In this document: positions 1-8,482 of the stretch, in pieces
How the letters are laid out: each line of letters opens with the position of its first letter
How positions within the stretch are numbered: the stretch's first letter is position 1
Assembly: GCF_012926505.1 (NCBI RefSeq)
Contig: NZ_JABBNT010000002.1
Span: forward strand, 806,001-870,000
DNA: 64,000 nt
Reading direction: 5' to 3'
Source of the DNA: Pacificispira spongiicola
GTDB taxonomy: Bacteria > Pseudomonadota > Alphaproteobacteria > UBA8366 > Aestuariispiraceae
Made by a program: the position numbers and the translations under genes
Notes under the pieces: generated by a model
Database searches by the model: none
What the model saw: the letters and a program-made list of their open reading frames with translations, nothing else
What the model was told of the DNA's origin: nothing

Positions 1-7
1 GCAGTTC

Positions 8-595
8 ATGACCACGGAAAATCCGACCCGGCGCACGATCTTGGCGACCGCTGCCGCTGCGGGCCTTCTCGGCCTTGCCGCCTGCTCTCCGGTAACGCTC
101 GTCCAGCGCGCGGTGGAAGATCGCAGCGCGGAGGATATCGCCGAAGACAACCGCATCGTCATCGGTGTCAACAAATTGATGGCAAAATACAAAACCGCGT
201 CCGTATCCACCGAAATCTACGAACAGCGCCTGTTGGTCTATGGGATCGTCGACGACAAAGCCGTTTATGACGGGTTCCGGTCGGAAATCGGCAACATTGC
301 CGGCATCCGCAAACTGTATTGGCAGGTCAAACACATGACCGAGGCGCAACAGGAGGCCGAAGGCGACCGCATGATCGGCTTCGCGGAAGGCCTGAAGGTC
401 AAGGCGGAGATCGAGGCCGACTGGCTGAATGCGGAAGGGGTGGAAAGCCTGAATTTCCGTGTCGCCGTCGATCCCTTGGGCGCCGCCTATGTCCTGGGCC
501 GGGCGAAATCCGCGACGGAACGGGACCGCGCCATCGCCGTCGTTCGCAACACGCCGCGCGTCAGAAGCGTGGCGGACTATATTGTCGTTCGGTAA
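8..595 (+). CDS. BON-domain lipoprotein
   Basis: Predicted envelope lipoprotein of 195 residues. The N-terminus has Arg residues, a hydrophobic stretch and a lipobox ending GLAAC (Cys at about residue 26), so the mature protein should be lipid-anchored. The rest resembles two BON repeats (about residues 45-110 and 120-195): the IVIGVNKLMAKY start, a central VYGIVDD strand and the closing VRSVADYIVV are typical of the fold. BON proteins bind phospholipid or stabilise the outer membrane. The start is seven bases from the window edge, so its promoter is not visible. A second small lipoprotein follows 34 bases downstream. Family call good, exact role unknown. Confidence 0.8.
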   Translation: MTTENPTRRTILATAAAAGLLGLAACSPVTLVQRAVEDRSAEDIAEDNRIVIGVNKLMAKYKTASVSTEIYEQRLLVYGIVDDKAVYDGFRSEIGNIAGIRKLYWQVKHMTEAQQEAEGDRMIGFAEGLKVKAEIEADWLNAEGVESLNFRVAVDPLGAAYVLGRAKSATERDRAIAVVRNTPRVRSVADYIVVR

Positions 596-629
596 CCAAT
601 TATTTGCCCGTTAAGAGGAACGAAACACC

Positions 630-794
630 ATGAAATACGTCGCCGCCGCCGCTTTGCTTGCCAGCAGCCTTCTCCTCACCGCCTGCGAACCGGAAGTCGG
701 GTCGGAGGAATGGTGCCAGGACATCAAGGAAAGAGGCGTGGAAAACGTGACCGCCAAAGAGGCGGCCGACTTCACCAAAAACTGCGTCTTCTAA
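630..794 (+). CDS. DUF3012-type small lipoprotein
   Basis: A 54-residue gene with ATG at 630 and TAA at 792-794, preceded by an AAGAGGAA ribosome site. The product starts MKYVAAAALLASS and has a lipobox LLTAC (Cys at about 19). It continues with EPEVGSEEWC and EAADFTKNC, the conserved pattern of DUF3012 lipoproteins. Two Cys residues in the mature part may form a disulfide. It lies 34 bases after the BON lipoprotein and may be co-transcribed. Function is unknown for the family. Confidence 0.8.
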   Translation: MKYVAAAALLASSLLLTACEPEVGSEEWCQDIKERGVENVTAKEAADFTKNCVF

Positions 795-798
795 TTCG

Positions 799-2235
799 TC
801 AATCGGCGGCAAGCGGCGTGGCATCCTCTGGGATCAAATCCCAGGGAACGTCGACCGGCTTGCCGACCTGACCGGCGAGATCGCGTAGGGCGTTCTGCAA
901 GGCTTCCTCCACCACCGGGTGGTAGAACGGCATGGACAGCGTGTCATAAACCGTCGTCCCGGCCTGGACCGCCCAGGCCATCAGATGCCCCAGATGTTCC
1001 GCATGAACGCCGATCAGACTCGCCCCCAATAGGCGACCGTCCGTTTTCCGTCCGTAGACCCGCAACACACCGCCCGTCTGGCCCAGGACCGTCGCCCGGC
1101 CATTGGCTGTCATCGCGGCGGTGCCGACGACGGTATCCGGCGACGCGACGATGTCCGCGACAGGCCCGACCGTCGCGATATTCGGGTCGGAAAAGACGAC
1201 GCCCAGCGGGACCTTACGCCGGAACCGCGTCGGAGCGTCGGCCCGCGCGACGTTCCAGCCCGCGATCCGACCTTCATCCGCGGCCTCGTGCAGGACCGCG
1301 CGGTCGCCGTTCACATCCCCCGCAAAGAAGATCGGCGTCTTGCCGATCCGCATAGTCGCCGGATCGTATTCCGGCATGCCGCGTTTGTCGGTTTCGATCC
1401 CCAGCGCGTCCAACCCCAACCCATCCAGATTGGGTCGCCGCCCCATGGCCGCGATCACCGCATCCACAATGACGGGACCGTTGGGCGTGTCCATGGCGAT
1501 ACCGTCGGCTGTGACCTGTGGATCGGCGGCAAGGCCCAGATGGATCGGGAAAGACTGGCGCAAGGCGGCCAAGGCGGCATCCCGCGCGACCGGATCGACA
1601 AGTCCCGCAATCGTTTCCTGAAGGTCGAAGCCCGTTACAGTGATCCCCCAGCGCGACAGCGCCTGTCCCAGTTCCAGCCCGATCGCGCCCAGACCGACGA
1701 CCGCGATCCGATCCGGCAGAGTTTCCTGTTCGAACAGCATATCCGTATGCAGCAGGCGGTCGCCCAACCGTTCCACCCAGCTCGGCGGCAGAACCGGGCG
1801 GCTGCCCGTCGCGATGACGGCAGTGTCGAACCGATACCGCTCCCCGCCCGCTTCCAGGACAGTCGGTTCGACGAAGCGGCCGTGATGGCGGATCAAGCGG
1901 CCCGGCTCCATCGCATCGACCGTTCGGGCATTCGTCTTTTTCACGAATCCGTCGCGCAGGGCACGCACCCGGCGCAGAGCCGCCGCACGATCGAGCGTCA
2001 GCCCATCGCCGCCGGAAATGCCGTCTTCCCCGAAGGCATGACGGCCACGGTGCAGGTCTTCGCCGATTTGGATGGCGACCTTCGACGGCATGCAGCCGAC
2101 CCGGGCGCAGGTGGTTCCCAGCGTACCACCGTCGAACATCAGGACATCCCGACCGGCCCGCCGCAATTGTGCCATAGCCTGAAACCCGGCGGTCCCGGCG
2201 CCCAGGATTACGACATCCGTTTTTTGCTCACCCAT
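799..2235 (-). CDS. Dihydrolipoyl dehydrogenase-like flavoprotein disulfide reductase
   Basis: A 478-residue member of the class I pyridine nucleotide-disulfide oxidoreductases. It has an FAD-binding GAGTAG motif near the N-terminus, a redox disulfide in CARVGCMPSK, an NAD(P)-binding GLGAIGLELG motif, the second FAD motif ending FAGDVNGD, and a C-terminal dimerisation domain with the active His in FYHPVVEE. The frame extends to 2280, but ATG at 2235 (MGEQKTDV) has an AGAGGA site nine bases upstream and places the FAD motif correctly. It sits 107 bases downstream of glutathione reductase on the same strand. No 2-oxoacid dehydrogenase genes are nearby, so the substrate could be lipoamide, mercaptan or a metal. 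Disulfide reductase is certain, lipoamide specificity is not. Confidence 0.8.
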   Translation of the reverse strand: MGEQKTDVVILGAGTAGFQAMAQLRRAGRDVLMFDGGTLGTTCARVGCMPSKVAIQIGEDLHRGRHAFGEDGISGGDGLTLDRAAALRRVRALRDGFVKKTNARTVDAMEPGRLIRHHGRFVEPTVLEAGGERYRFDTAVIATGSRPVLPPSWVERLGDRLLHTDMLFEQETLPDRIAVVGLGAIGLELGQALSRWGITVTGFDLQETIAGLVDPVARDAALAALRQSFPIHLGLAADPQVTADGIAMDTPNGPVIVDAVIAAMGRRPNLDGLGLDALGIETDKRGMPEYDPATMRIGKTPIFFAGDVNGDRAVLHEAADEGRIAGWNVARADAPTRFRRKVPLGVVFSDPNIATVGPVADIVASPDTVVGTAAMTANGRATVLGQTGGVLRVYGRKTDGRLLGASLIGVHAEHLGHLMAWAVQAGTTVYDTLSMPFYHPVVEEALQNALRDLAGQVGKPVDVPWDLIPEDATPLAAD

Positions 2236-2342
2236 CACCCAATCCTCTGACAGCCGCACGATTTGCTCCCAATCATACAAGAGTACGGAAAGGGCGCGTT
2301 GTCATATATCAAGACTGGAATATATTGGCCGGGGAGTTGGCG

Positions 2343-3710
2343 TCAGGCGGCCTTGTCGGGAACCGGTTCGCGCATGGTGACGAATTCTTCCGCGCTGGTC
2401 GGGTGAATGCCGACCGTCGCATCGAAATCCGCCTTCGTCGCCCCCGCCTTGATGGCGACGCCGAAACCCTGGACGATTTCGCCCGCTTCCGGCCCGACCA
2501 TGTGCAGGCCCAATACGCGATCCGATTCCGGATGCACGATCAGCTTCATGAAGCTGCGTTCCGACGCGCCGGACAGGGTGTGCTTCATCGCCCGGAATTC
2601 GGAACAATAGACCGTGACATCGCCATAAGCCGCACGGGCTTCCGATTCCGTCAGGCCGACCGTTCCGACGGGCGGCTGGCTGAAGACGGCGGTCGGAATG
2701 TCGCGATAATCCATCTTGCGCCCACCCTTGCCGTAGGTGTTGTGGGCGAAGACCATGCCTTCGGAAATCGCCACCGGGGTCAGGGCCACACGGTCGATCA
2801 CATCGCCCAGCGCATAAATCGACGGGACGGAAGATTGGAAATCGTCATTCACCACGATGGCGCCGTTCTTGGCCAGCTCGACCCCGGCGTTTTCCAGGCC
2901 CAGACCGTCCGTCATCGGCGCACGGCCCGTCGCATAGAGAATGCAATCGGCCTCTTGGGTCGATCCGTCCTCAAGCGTCGCTTTCAGGCTGCCATCCGCG
3001 TTTTTGTCAACGCGGGCGATATTGGCATTGAAGCGCAGGTCGATCCCTTTCTTGCGGATTTCTTCCGCCAGGAAGGTCCGGATATCGTCGTCGAAACCGC
3101 GCAAGAAATGCGGCCCGCGATACAGTTGCGTCACCGCGCTGCCCAGCCCGTTCAGGATGCCCGCCAGTTCCACGGCGATATATCCGCCGCCGACCACGAT
3201 CGTCCGTTTCGGCAAGTCGGGCAGATAGAAGAATTCGTTGGATGACGCGACATGTTCCTTGCCCGGAATATCGGGGATCGACGGCCACCCGCCGACCGCG
3301 ACCAGAATACGTTCCGCCGTCACCGTCTTGCCGCCGACTTCGACTTCATGCGGGCCCTTGATCGTCGCGCGGGCTTCGTACAACTCCACCCCCGCATTCG
3401 ACAGCAACGACCCGTAGATGCCGTTCAGCCGCGCGATTTCCTTGTTCTTGTTTTCGACTAGCGTCGCCCAGTCGAAGCTGGAGTCCCCGACCGTCCAGCC
3501 GAAACCGCGCGCTTCCTCAAAATCTTCATGATAATGCGAGGCATAGACCATCAGCTTTTTCGGCACGCAGCCGACATTGACGCAGGTCCCGCCCAGATAG
3601 CGTTCTTCCGCGACCGCGACTTTCGCACCCAACGAGGCCGACATGCGGCTGGCCCGAACGCCGCCCGAACCGGCCCCAATCACGAAAAGATCGTAGTCGT
3701 ACTCGCCCAT
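2343..3710 (-). CDS. gor: Glutathione-disulfide reductase
   Basis: Reduces oxidised glutathione with NADPH in the cytoplasm. At 455 residues it has the usual family length. It shows the FAD motif GAGSGGVRA, the redox centre [17 protein letters not shown] (the PKKLMVYA tail separates glutathione reductase from lipoamide dehydrogenase), the NADP motif [13 protein letters not shown], and the C-terminal HPTSAEE active-site His-Glu pair. A 17-bp palindrome lies 28 bases upstream of the start, in the region shared with the divergent [2Fe-2S] gene, and may bind a regulator. A second disulfide reductase gene follows downstream. Confidence 0.93.
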   Translation of the reverse strand: MGEYDYDLFVIGAGSGGVRASRMSASLGAKVAVAEERYLGGTCVNVGCVPKKLMVYASHYHEDFEEARGFGWTVGDSSFDWATLVENKNKEIARLNGIYGSLLSNAGVELYEARATIKGPHEVEVGGKTVTAERILVAVGGWPSIPDIPGKEHVASSNEFFYLPDLPKRTIVVGGGYIAVELAGILNGLGSAVTQLYRGPHFLRGFDDDIRTFLAEEIRKKGIDLRFNANIARVDKNADGSLKATLEDGSTQEADCILYATGRAPMTDGLGLENAGVELAKNGAIVVNDDFQSSVPSIYALGDVIDRVALTPVAISEGMVFAHNTYGKGGRKMDYRDIPTAVFSQPPVGTVGLTESEARAAYGDVTVYCSEFRAMKHTLSGASERSFMKLIVHPESDRVLGLHMVGPEAGEIVQGFGVAIKAGATKADFDATVGIHPTSAEEFVTMREPVPDKAA

Positions 3711-3737
3711 ATCTCTCGACGCTCCTATATGTTAGAC

Positions 3738-3754
3738 GGTCCATAGTATGGACC
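3738..3754. promoter_or_regulatory. 17-bp palindrome in the gor / [2Fe-2S] divergent promoter
   Basis: Perfect 8-bp arms GGTCCATA and TATGGACC around a single G. It lies between gor (minus, start 3710) and the plus-strand [2Fe-2S] gene, whose furthest upstream ATG (3748) falls inside it. Length and symmetry fit a dimeric repressor or activator site. The regulator is not known. Confidence 0.5.
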
Positions 3755-4197
3755 AGCAACCGGGCTCTGACATAGGGCCCCCCGATGCGAAGGGCAATAG
3801 GTGTCCCGCGATAAATTGGAATAGTTCTAATTTGCCGGAGATAAAAGCCAAAAATCCCGACCAGGCGGCGGAACAGCGCCGTTTCACCCGACTGCGCATG
3901 TGCGTGAATTTCCGGGCCGGGGATTTACTGCCGTCCTGTGGTGCGCGCGGGGCAAAGGAGCTCCAGCCCGTACTCACCGAAAAATTGGCGGCGCGCGGTG
4001 ACTTCTTGTCCCTCGAACCCGTGCATTGCATGGGGAAATGCCATGCCGGACCGACCCTGAAACTGCTGCCCGGCGGCCCGTTCCTTCTCGGTGCGCAGGC
4101 GGCGGATGTCGACAGGCTGCTCGATCTGTTGGAGGCGGAGTCCTATGACGAGGCGGCGGCGGCCTTTCCCGATCCGGCGCGTGTCGGGGGCGAGTGA
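3748..4197 (+). CDS. Thioredoxin-like [2Fe-2S] ferredoxin domain protein
   Basis: The conserved part (from about residue 48) is a thioredoxin-like [2Fe-2S] domain. It has a first Cys pair in MCVNFRAGDLLPSCG and a second in HCMGKCHAGP, giving four cluster ligands as in NuoE-like and small (2Fe-2S) ferredoxin proteins. It ends in a short acidic tail. The listed start is doubtful: ATG 3748 sits inside a palindrome and has no ribosome site, and the first 30 or so residues look non-coding. A GGAG at 3838-3841 suggests a start just after it, but no standard start codon is placed there; ATG 3898 is the next. Function beyond electron transfer is unknown. Confidence 0.7.
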   Translation: MDQQPGSDIGPPDAKGNRCPAINWNSSNLPEIKAKNPDQAAEQRRFTRLRMCVNFRAGDLLPSCGARGAKELQPVLTEKLAARGDFLSLEPVHCMGKCHAGPTLKLLPGGPFLLGAQAADVDRLLDLLEAESYDEAAAAFPDPARVGGE

Positions 4198-4200
4198 CCC

Positions 4201-4626
4201 ATGCCCCTCCCCCGCCGCACCGCCACAATCGTGATGCTGCTCCTGCTTTTCGGGACCCATGCGGCGCAGGCGCAGGAAATCTTCCGCTCGATCCCCGATA
4301 CCGTGGCGCCGGAAGCCCATGGCGACGTGAAGACCCGCACCGGTGGGCATCGGGTGAATTTTCCGGTCGATCCGGCGACGCTGTCGCAGAAGCTTTCCGC
4401 CGTCCTGTCGGAGGCCTGCGCCAATCTGGAATTCAATCAACGCCGTAAGGATCGCTATTTTATTCCGGTCACCCCGCCGGGTCAGAAGCGGATGCGCTTC
4501 GGATATGCGCAAGGCAACGGCTTGAATCTCTACGATCCCAAAAATCTACGCGGACAGGATCAGGCCTATCTGTTCTATCTGGATGGGACATCGGAATGCC
4601 GCGTTTATGTCTATGCCATGCCCTAA
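4201..4626 (+). CDS. Secreted protein of unknown function
   Basis: A 141-residue protein with a clear signal peptide: Arg-rich start, hydrophobic IVMLLLLFG, and cleavage after AQA at about residue 24. The mature part is about 117 residues, with two Cys (LSEACANLEF and TSECRVYVYAMP) that could pair in the periplasm. I recognise no family. It starts three bases after the [2Fe-2S] gene stop, with a GGGGGCGAG ribosome site overlapping that gene's end, so the two are probably translated from one message. Confidence 0.65.
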   Translation: MPLPRRTATIVMLLLLFGTHAAQAQEIFRSIPDTVAPEAHGDVKTRTGGHRVNFPVDPATLSQKLSAVLSEACANLEFNQRRKDRYFIPVTPPGQKRMRFGYAQGNGLNLYDPKNLRGQDQAYLFYLDGTSECRVYVYAMP

Positions 4627-4695
4627 TGCAGCATCGCTATAGGCATCGCGATAATTCTGCCGCGACCGGGAGGCACATGATAAGCTGACCGGACC

Positions 4696-5502
4696 ATGGC
4701 AATCCGGCTTCGACATATCGCCTTCGCGGTCGTCATTGCGGCGGCATCGATCCTGCCGCATCCCACCCACGCGCAATTCTGGGGCGGCGATGACGACGGC
4801 CCCGCCCCCTACGGCACGGGACGCGAGGGCAAATGCGGATCCGTCGATCTGGTCATCGCTCTGGACACAACGAATTCCATGGCCGCCGCGATCCGCGACA
4901 TGAAGCGGGAGGCTGTGCGCCTGATCGACCTCGTCAAATTCGTTTCCGCCGGCGACTATCGTCTGGGGCTGATCAGCTTCAAGGACCGGGTGACCGTCGA
5001 AATGGATTTGGGCGCGGTAGCCGATCCTGAGGAAGCGCGGCAGGAAACCGTTTGGGCCATCCGCCGGATGAAGGCGGAAGGTGGCGAGGGCGGCCCCGAA
5101 GCAAGCGACGAGGCTTTAAGAACGGCCATTCTGGGTCTACCCGCGCAAGGTCGCGATCAGGACGGGGATTTCACGGCCCAGTGGCGGGCGCACAGCCGTC
5201 TGCTGGTTCTGATCACCGACAACCTACCCGGCGGATTCGACGACGCGTTCAAGGAAGGGGTGGACGATGTGAACGCCCGCGCCGTGACGACGGAAGCCCT
5301 GTCGCGGGATATCCGGATATCGTCTGTCTTCATCCCGGCATCGGGTTTCCAAATGGCACCCGACCCGCGCGTCGAAGGGATCATGCGCAGCTACCCGCAA
5401 TTGACCGGCGGCGTTTTTGCCGTCACCTCGGAATCCGGGCGCGGGGCGGCGGAAGCGATCGCCAAGATCGTCGATCAATGCGGCATGCGCCCGCTGTCGT
5501 GA
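4696..5502 (+). CDS. Secreted von Willebrand factor A domain protein
   Basis: A 268-residue protein with a signal peptide (cleavage near THAQ, residue 27) followed by one VWA domain over nearly the whole mature chain. The metal site is visible as DTTNS (a DxTxS form of the MIDAS motif) after VDLVIAL, with GLISFKD and LLVLITDN strands further on. VWA domains bind partner proteins through a metal ion. No partner gene such as a MoxR ATPase is adjacent. The domain is certain, the role unknown. Confidence 0.8.
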   Translation: MAIRLRHIAFAVVIAAASILPHPTHAQFWGGDDDGPAPYGTGREGKCGSVDLVIALDTTNSMAAAIRDMKREAVRLIDLVKFVSAGDYRLGLISFKDRVTVEMDLGAVADPEEARQETVWAIRRMKAEGGEGGPEASDEALRTAILGLPAQGRDQDGDFTAQWRAHSRLLVLITDNLPGGFDDAFKEGVDDVNARAVTTEALSRDIRISSVFIPASGFQMAPDPRVEGIMRSYPQLTGGVFAVTSESGRGAAEAIAKIVDQCGMRPLS

Positions 5503-5530
5503 TCCGACCTTTCAAGCCAGTAATTCAGCC

Positions 5531-5567
5531 AAACAAAAACCCCGCCGAACCATGCGATCCGGCGGGG
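5531..5567 (-). terminator. Rho-independent terminator of the HTH gene
   Basis: Read on the minus strand, an 8-bp GC stem (arms CCCCGCCG at 5540-5547 and CGGCGGGG at 5560-5567, 12-base loop) is followed by a T-rich run (5531-5539). It lies 29 bases after the stop of the HTH gene at 5597. The plus-strand side has no T run, so it should not stop the VWA gene efficiently. Confidence 0.75.
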
Positions 5568-5596
5568 CTGCCTGTCTTGCAAACGGGCAAATTCTG

Positions 5597-5920
5597 TTAC
5601 GCGGCAACCTTCAGTTCGACGATTTCGGCGCCGAACAAGGCCTCGAAGGCGTCGGCGTCGTAATGCTTCAGACATTCAGCGGCGAAGGCTGCCGGGGTGA
5701 AGCCGAATTGATGCGCCAGCGTCTTGTAGAAGGAAGACGGAACCGGGCGGCGGCCCGCTTCGACGTCGGCAACCCAGGCGGCGGACGGCAGACCGGCCTG
5801 TTCGGCCAATTCGGCCGTCGTCACTTCCAGGCCAAGGCGCAGTTCGGCCATACGGCGGCCGCCGTCGGCCCAGGGGCCGGTCATCAGGGTACGGGTCGGT
5901 TTGTTAACGGTATCGGTCAT
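5597..5920 (-). CDS. Small XRE-like helix-turn-helix protein
   Basis: A 107-residue protein whose middle (about residues 22-75) reads as an XRE/Cro-type helix-turn-helix: RMAELRLGLEVTTAELAEQA, then GLPSAAWVADVEAGRRPVP and a short helix. A C-terminal acidic region (AECLKHYDADAFEALFG) could mediate dimerisation. ATG 5920 has an AGGAA site seven bases upstream. It is a single-gene unit with its own terminator. Target genes are unknown. Confidence 0.65.
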   Translation of the reverse strand: MTDTVNKPTRTLMTGPWADGGRRMAELRLGLEVTTAELAEQAGLPSAAWVADVEAGRRPVPSSFYKTLAHQFGFTPAAFAAECLKHYDADAFEALFGAEIVELKVAA

Positions 5921-6205
5921 CGTGTCGGTTCCTATTCGTCGCGTTCGTGGCGCGCCCCGGTTTCAGGACCGCGCAATCGATTTTCGTTGTGTTGCCATGG
6001 CGAAACAGTGACACGGGATTTCCGAAAAATTGGTTAACGGCATCCCCGGGCGCTCTTTTTATCGGAGCGTCACTTCGGAATGCCGTGATCGGAAAACCGC
6101 GTCGGCCGTCTCAAGCCCGGCGCTGAGCGACACATTATTGCAACGAGTCGGAAATCGAACTGCAAAGATCGAAGGATAGCTATGCGTCAGACGCATGGCG
6201 CACTG
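5921..6205. other. Intergenic region with a 15-bp palindrome
   Basis: 285 bases between the HTH gene start and the folK stop, carrying the promoter of the HTH gene. At 6182-6196, ten bases after the folK stop codon, is a perfect palindrome with arms ATGCGTC and GACGCAT around one A. There is no T run beside it, so it is more likely a protein site or processing hairpin than a terminator. Nothing else recognisable. Confidence 0.4.
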
Positions 6206-6703
6206 TCAATCCATGTCGAGAGGCGCCACCACGACGACCGTATCCCGACCGGGCACGACGGCCAGCAGTTCGGCAATCGTCGCGTCCAGACCCGGCCCCA
6301 CGAAATCAGGGGCGATATCGCCCAAGGGGGCGAGGACAAAAGCCCGCTCCGCCAACCGGGGATGCGGGATCGTCAACCGGCCATGGTCGACGGTGGCATC
6401 GCCATAGAAAAGGATATCCAGATCAATGGCACGCGGCCCGTTGACGACGGACGGAACCCGACCGATTTCGGTTTCCAGCGTCTTCAACCGATCCAACAGG
6501 TCCATGGGGGATAGGTCCGTTTCGGCCTCCACCGCCATGTTCAGGAAGGCCGGTTGATCGGCGACATACATCGGCGCGGTTTCGTACAGGCGCGACAGCC
6601 GCTTGACCGGCGCGAAATCCGGCAACGCCCGCAATGCGGCGATCAGGTTGGCCCGACGGTCCCCCAGATTGCCGCCCAGGGCCAGGTAAACGCGTTCCGT
6701 CAT
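6206..6703 (-). CDS. folK: Hydroxymethyldihydropterin pyrophosphokinase
   Basis: Transfers pyrophosphate from ATP to 6-hydroxymethyl-7,8-dihydropterin in folate synthesis. The 165-residue length is usual. Visible motifs are the N-terminal LGGNLGDR, the Mg/ATP signature GPRAIDLDILFYG, and IPHPRLAERAFVL. It overlaps folP by four bases (ATGA), so folP-folK are translationally coupled and encode successive enzymes. Confidence 0.95.
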   Translation of the reverse strand: MTERVYLALGGNLGDRRANLIAALRALPDFAPVKRLSRLYETAPMYVADQPAFLNMAVEAETDLSPMDLLDRLKTLETEIGRVPSVVNGPRAIDLDILFYGDATVDHGRLTIPHPRLAERAFVLAPLGDIAPDFVGPGLDATIAELLAVVPGRDTVVVVAPLDMD

Positions 6704-7623
6704 TTCGTCGCCTCTTCCTTCGCATTGCCAGCGGCATACCGCCGCCGCGCGGCCGCGCCGCTGGACAGAACCGCTTCCGTCATGCGGACCACTTTGGTGT
6801 TTTCCGCCACGTCATGCACCCGCACCCCCAAGGCACCGCGTTGCACGGCCAAGGCGGTCGTCGCCAGGGTCGTTTCCAGACGGTCGTCGGCAGGCAGGTT
6901 CAGAACCTTCCCCATGAAGCTTTTCCGGCTGGCCGCGAGCAGAACCGGATAGCCGAGCGCCCGCAGCACGTCGATGGCGTCGATCAGAACCATGTTCTGA
7001 TCCGGTGTCTTGCCGAAGCCGACACCGGGGTCCAGCACGATCCGGCTTGCATCGATCCCACTGGATATCGCCTGCGCCGCAATCGCGCGCATTTCGTCCA
7101 GGAATCTCCCCAGGAAATCGTCGCCGTAATCCGGCGCGACATAACTGCCGCCCAGACGCCGGTCGATTTCCGCATGGCCCGGTTTGCTGCGGTTATGCAT
7201 CAGGATGACAGGACAATCGCGTTTCGCCAGCATCGGTCCCATATCCGGGTCGGCGCGCAGGGCCCAGACATCGTTCGCGATATCCGCGCCCGCATCCAGG
7301 GCCGCCGCCATGACCCGCGCCTTGTAGGTGTCGACCGACAACGCGATATCCGGCAGGGCGGCACGGATCGCCGCCACGACCGGCACGACACGGGCCAATT
7401 CGTCGGCCTCCGAAACAGGTTCCGCGCCGGGTCGGGTACTTTCCCCGCCAATGTCCAAAATATCGGCCCCGGCGGCCACCATCGCCCTCGCCTGATCGAC
7501 CGCGGCCTGCGGAATGTCGCTTTCGCGGCCTAGTCCGTCGCCGGAGAAGGAGTCCGGCGTGACATTCACGATACCCATAACCAAGCACCGGGACGGCGGG
7601 GCCGTGAGAATGTTTCTGGGCAT
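6700..7623 (-). CDS. folP: Dihydropteroate synthase
   Basis: Joins the FolK product to p-aminobenzoate; the target of sulfonamides. At 307 residues it shows the TIM-barrel signatures GIVNVTPDSFSGDG, DIGGESTRPGA, SVDTYKA, DPGVGFGKT and the substrate loop AASRKSF. An AGGAGG ribosome site lies just upstream of ATG 7623. First gene of the folP-folK unit and divergent from folB, so all three folate genes share one region. Confidence 0.95.
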   Translation of the reverse strand: MPRNILTAPPSRCLVMGIVNVTPDSFSGDGLGRESDIPQAAVDQARAMVAAGADILDIGGESTRPGAEPVSEADELARVVPVVAAIRAALPDIALSVDTYKARVMAAALDAGADIANDVWALRADPDMGPMLAKRDCPVILMHNRSKPGHAEIDRRLGGSYVAPDYGDDFLGRFLDEMRAIAAQAISSGIDASRIVLDPGVGFGKTPDQNMVLIDAIDVLRALGYPVLLAASRKSFMGKVLNLPADDRLETTLATTALAVQRGALGVRVHDVAENTKVVRMTEAVLSSGAAARRRYAAGNAKEEATK

Positions 7624-7706
7624 GGAGGGACCTCCTGTCTGGGAAGAGGGTCAGGGCCTAGGAAATCTTGCCATCATTACCCCATCGGGTAGTGTGTGCC
7701 GCTCGG

Positions 7707-7726
7707 CACCGGGAAGTAGCCCGGTG
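7707..7726 (+). other. Hairpin in the folB leader
   Basis: Perfect 7-bp stem CACCGGG / CCCGGTG with loop AAGTAG, about 95 bases before the folB start and followed by GGTCGGTTTT. It could be an attenuator or leader element. I cannot match it to a known riboswitch. Confidence 0.3.
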
Positions 7727-7820
7727 GGTCGGTTTTGCCAAGCGCGGTTTTCCTGACCGTCGGGCGGGGAGACCGGTCGCAGACGGGGACTATTCGACAC
7801 TAGATCAGGGGTTGTCGACG

Positions 7821-8255
7821 ATGCGTGTAATTTCAGAGCTCGCCCAGGCAAGCTACCCGATCCGACGCGACAGCGCCGTTCACCCCGTTCCGGCGGAAGA
7901 CGTCGCCTATCGCATTGCCGTGCGCGACCTGCGCCTGGACTGGAGCATCGGCGTCTTCGACTATGAACACCGCAAGGTCCAACCGGTCTGCATCAACCTG
8001 GATCTGGAAGCCGTGCCGCTGGACGATTGGGAAGCGGACGACTACGACGCCGTCCCCTGTTACGCCCGGATCGTCGAGCGCATCCAGCAGATGGCCGAAG
8101 AAGGCCATGTAAAGTTGGTCGAAACGCTGGCAAACCGAATCGCCGATTTGTGCCTGGAAGACCACCGCATCTTGTCGGCGAAGGTCCGCGTCGAAAAGCC
8201 GGAAGCCTTGGCGCTCGCGGCCTCCGTCGGTGTGGAAGTGACCCGCAGCCGCTGA
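7821..8255 (+). CDS. folB: Dihydroneopterin aldolase
   Basis: Cleaves dihydroneopterin to the FolK substrate. The frame is open from 7668, but ATG 7821 (MRVISEL) with a CAGGGG site upstream gives a 144-residue protein. The FolB core is visible: IAVRDLRLDWSIGVFDYEHR, where GVFDYEHR replaces the common GVYPHER, then the catalytic-site helix LVETLANRIADLCL and AKVRVEKPEAL. The N-terminus is about 25 residues longer than a minimal FolB. Divergent from folP. Confidence 0.9.
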   Translation: MRVISELAQASYPIRRDSAVHPVPAEDVAYRIAVRDLRLDWSIGVFDYEHRKVQPVCINLDLEAVPLDDWEADDYDAVPCYARIVERIQQMAEEGHVKLVETLANRIADLCLEDHRILSAKVRVEKPEALALAASVGVEVTRSR

Positions 8256-8482
8256 CCCGATTCGCGAAAACAGCCGCTGTCCGCTCGTTTCGCGGTGTGA
8301 TGCTATTTCACGTCCCCGCGTAAAAATCGCCCGATTTCCGCGCATTCCGATCGACGCGCCCTGCCCCGACATTTCGGTCCTTGAACCGTCTCCGGCCCCA
8401 CATGTAGGGTGCGGAACGATGTTGAACGGTACCGGGGTGGTATCATTTAGCCGACGTGAATGGGGCGAAACGGGCGGGAACC

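Noticed and set aside
600-824. Minus-strand frame across 600-824
   Set aside because: Antisense of the DUF3012 lipoprotein gene.
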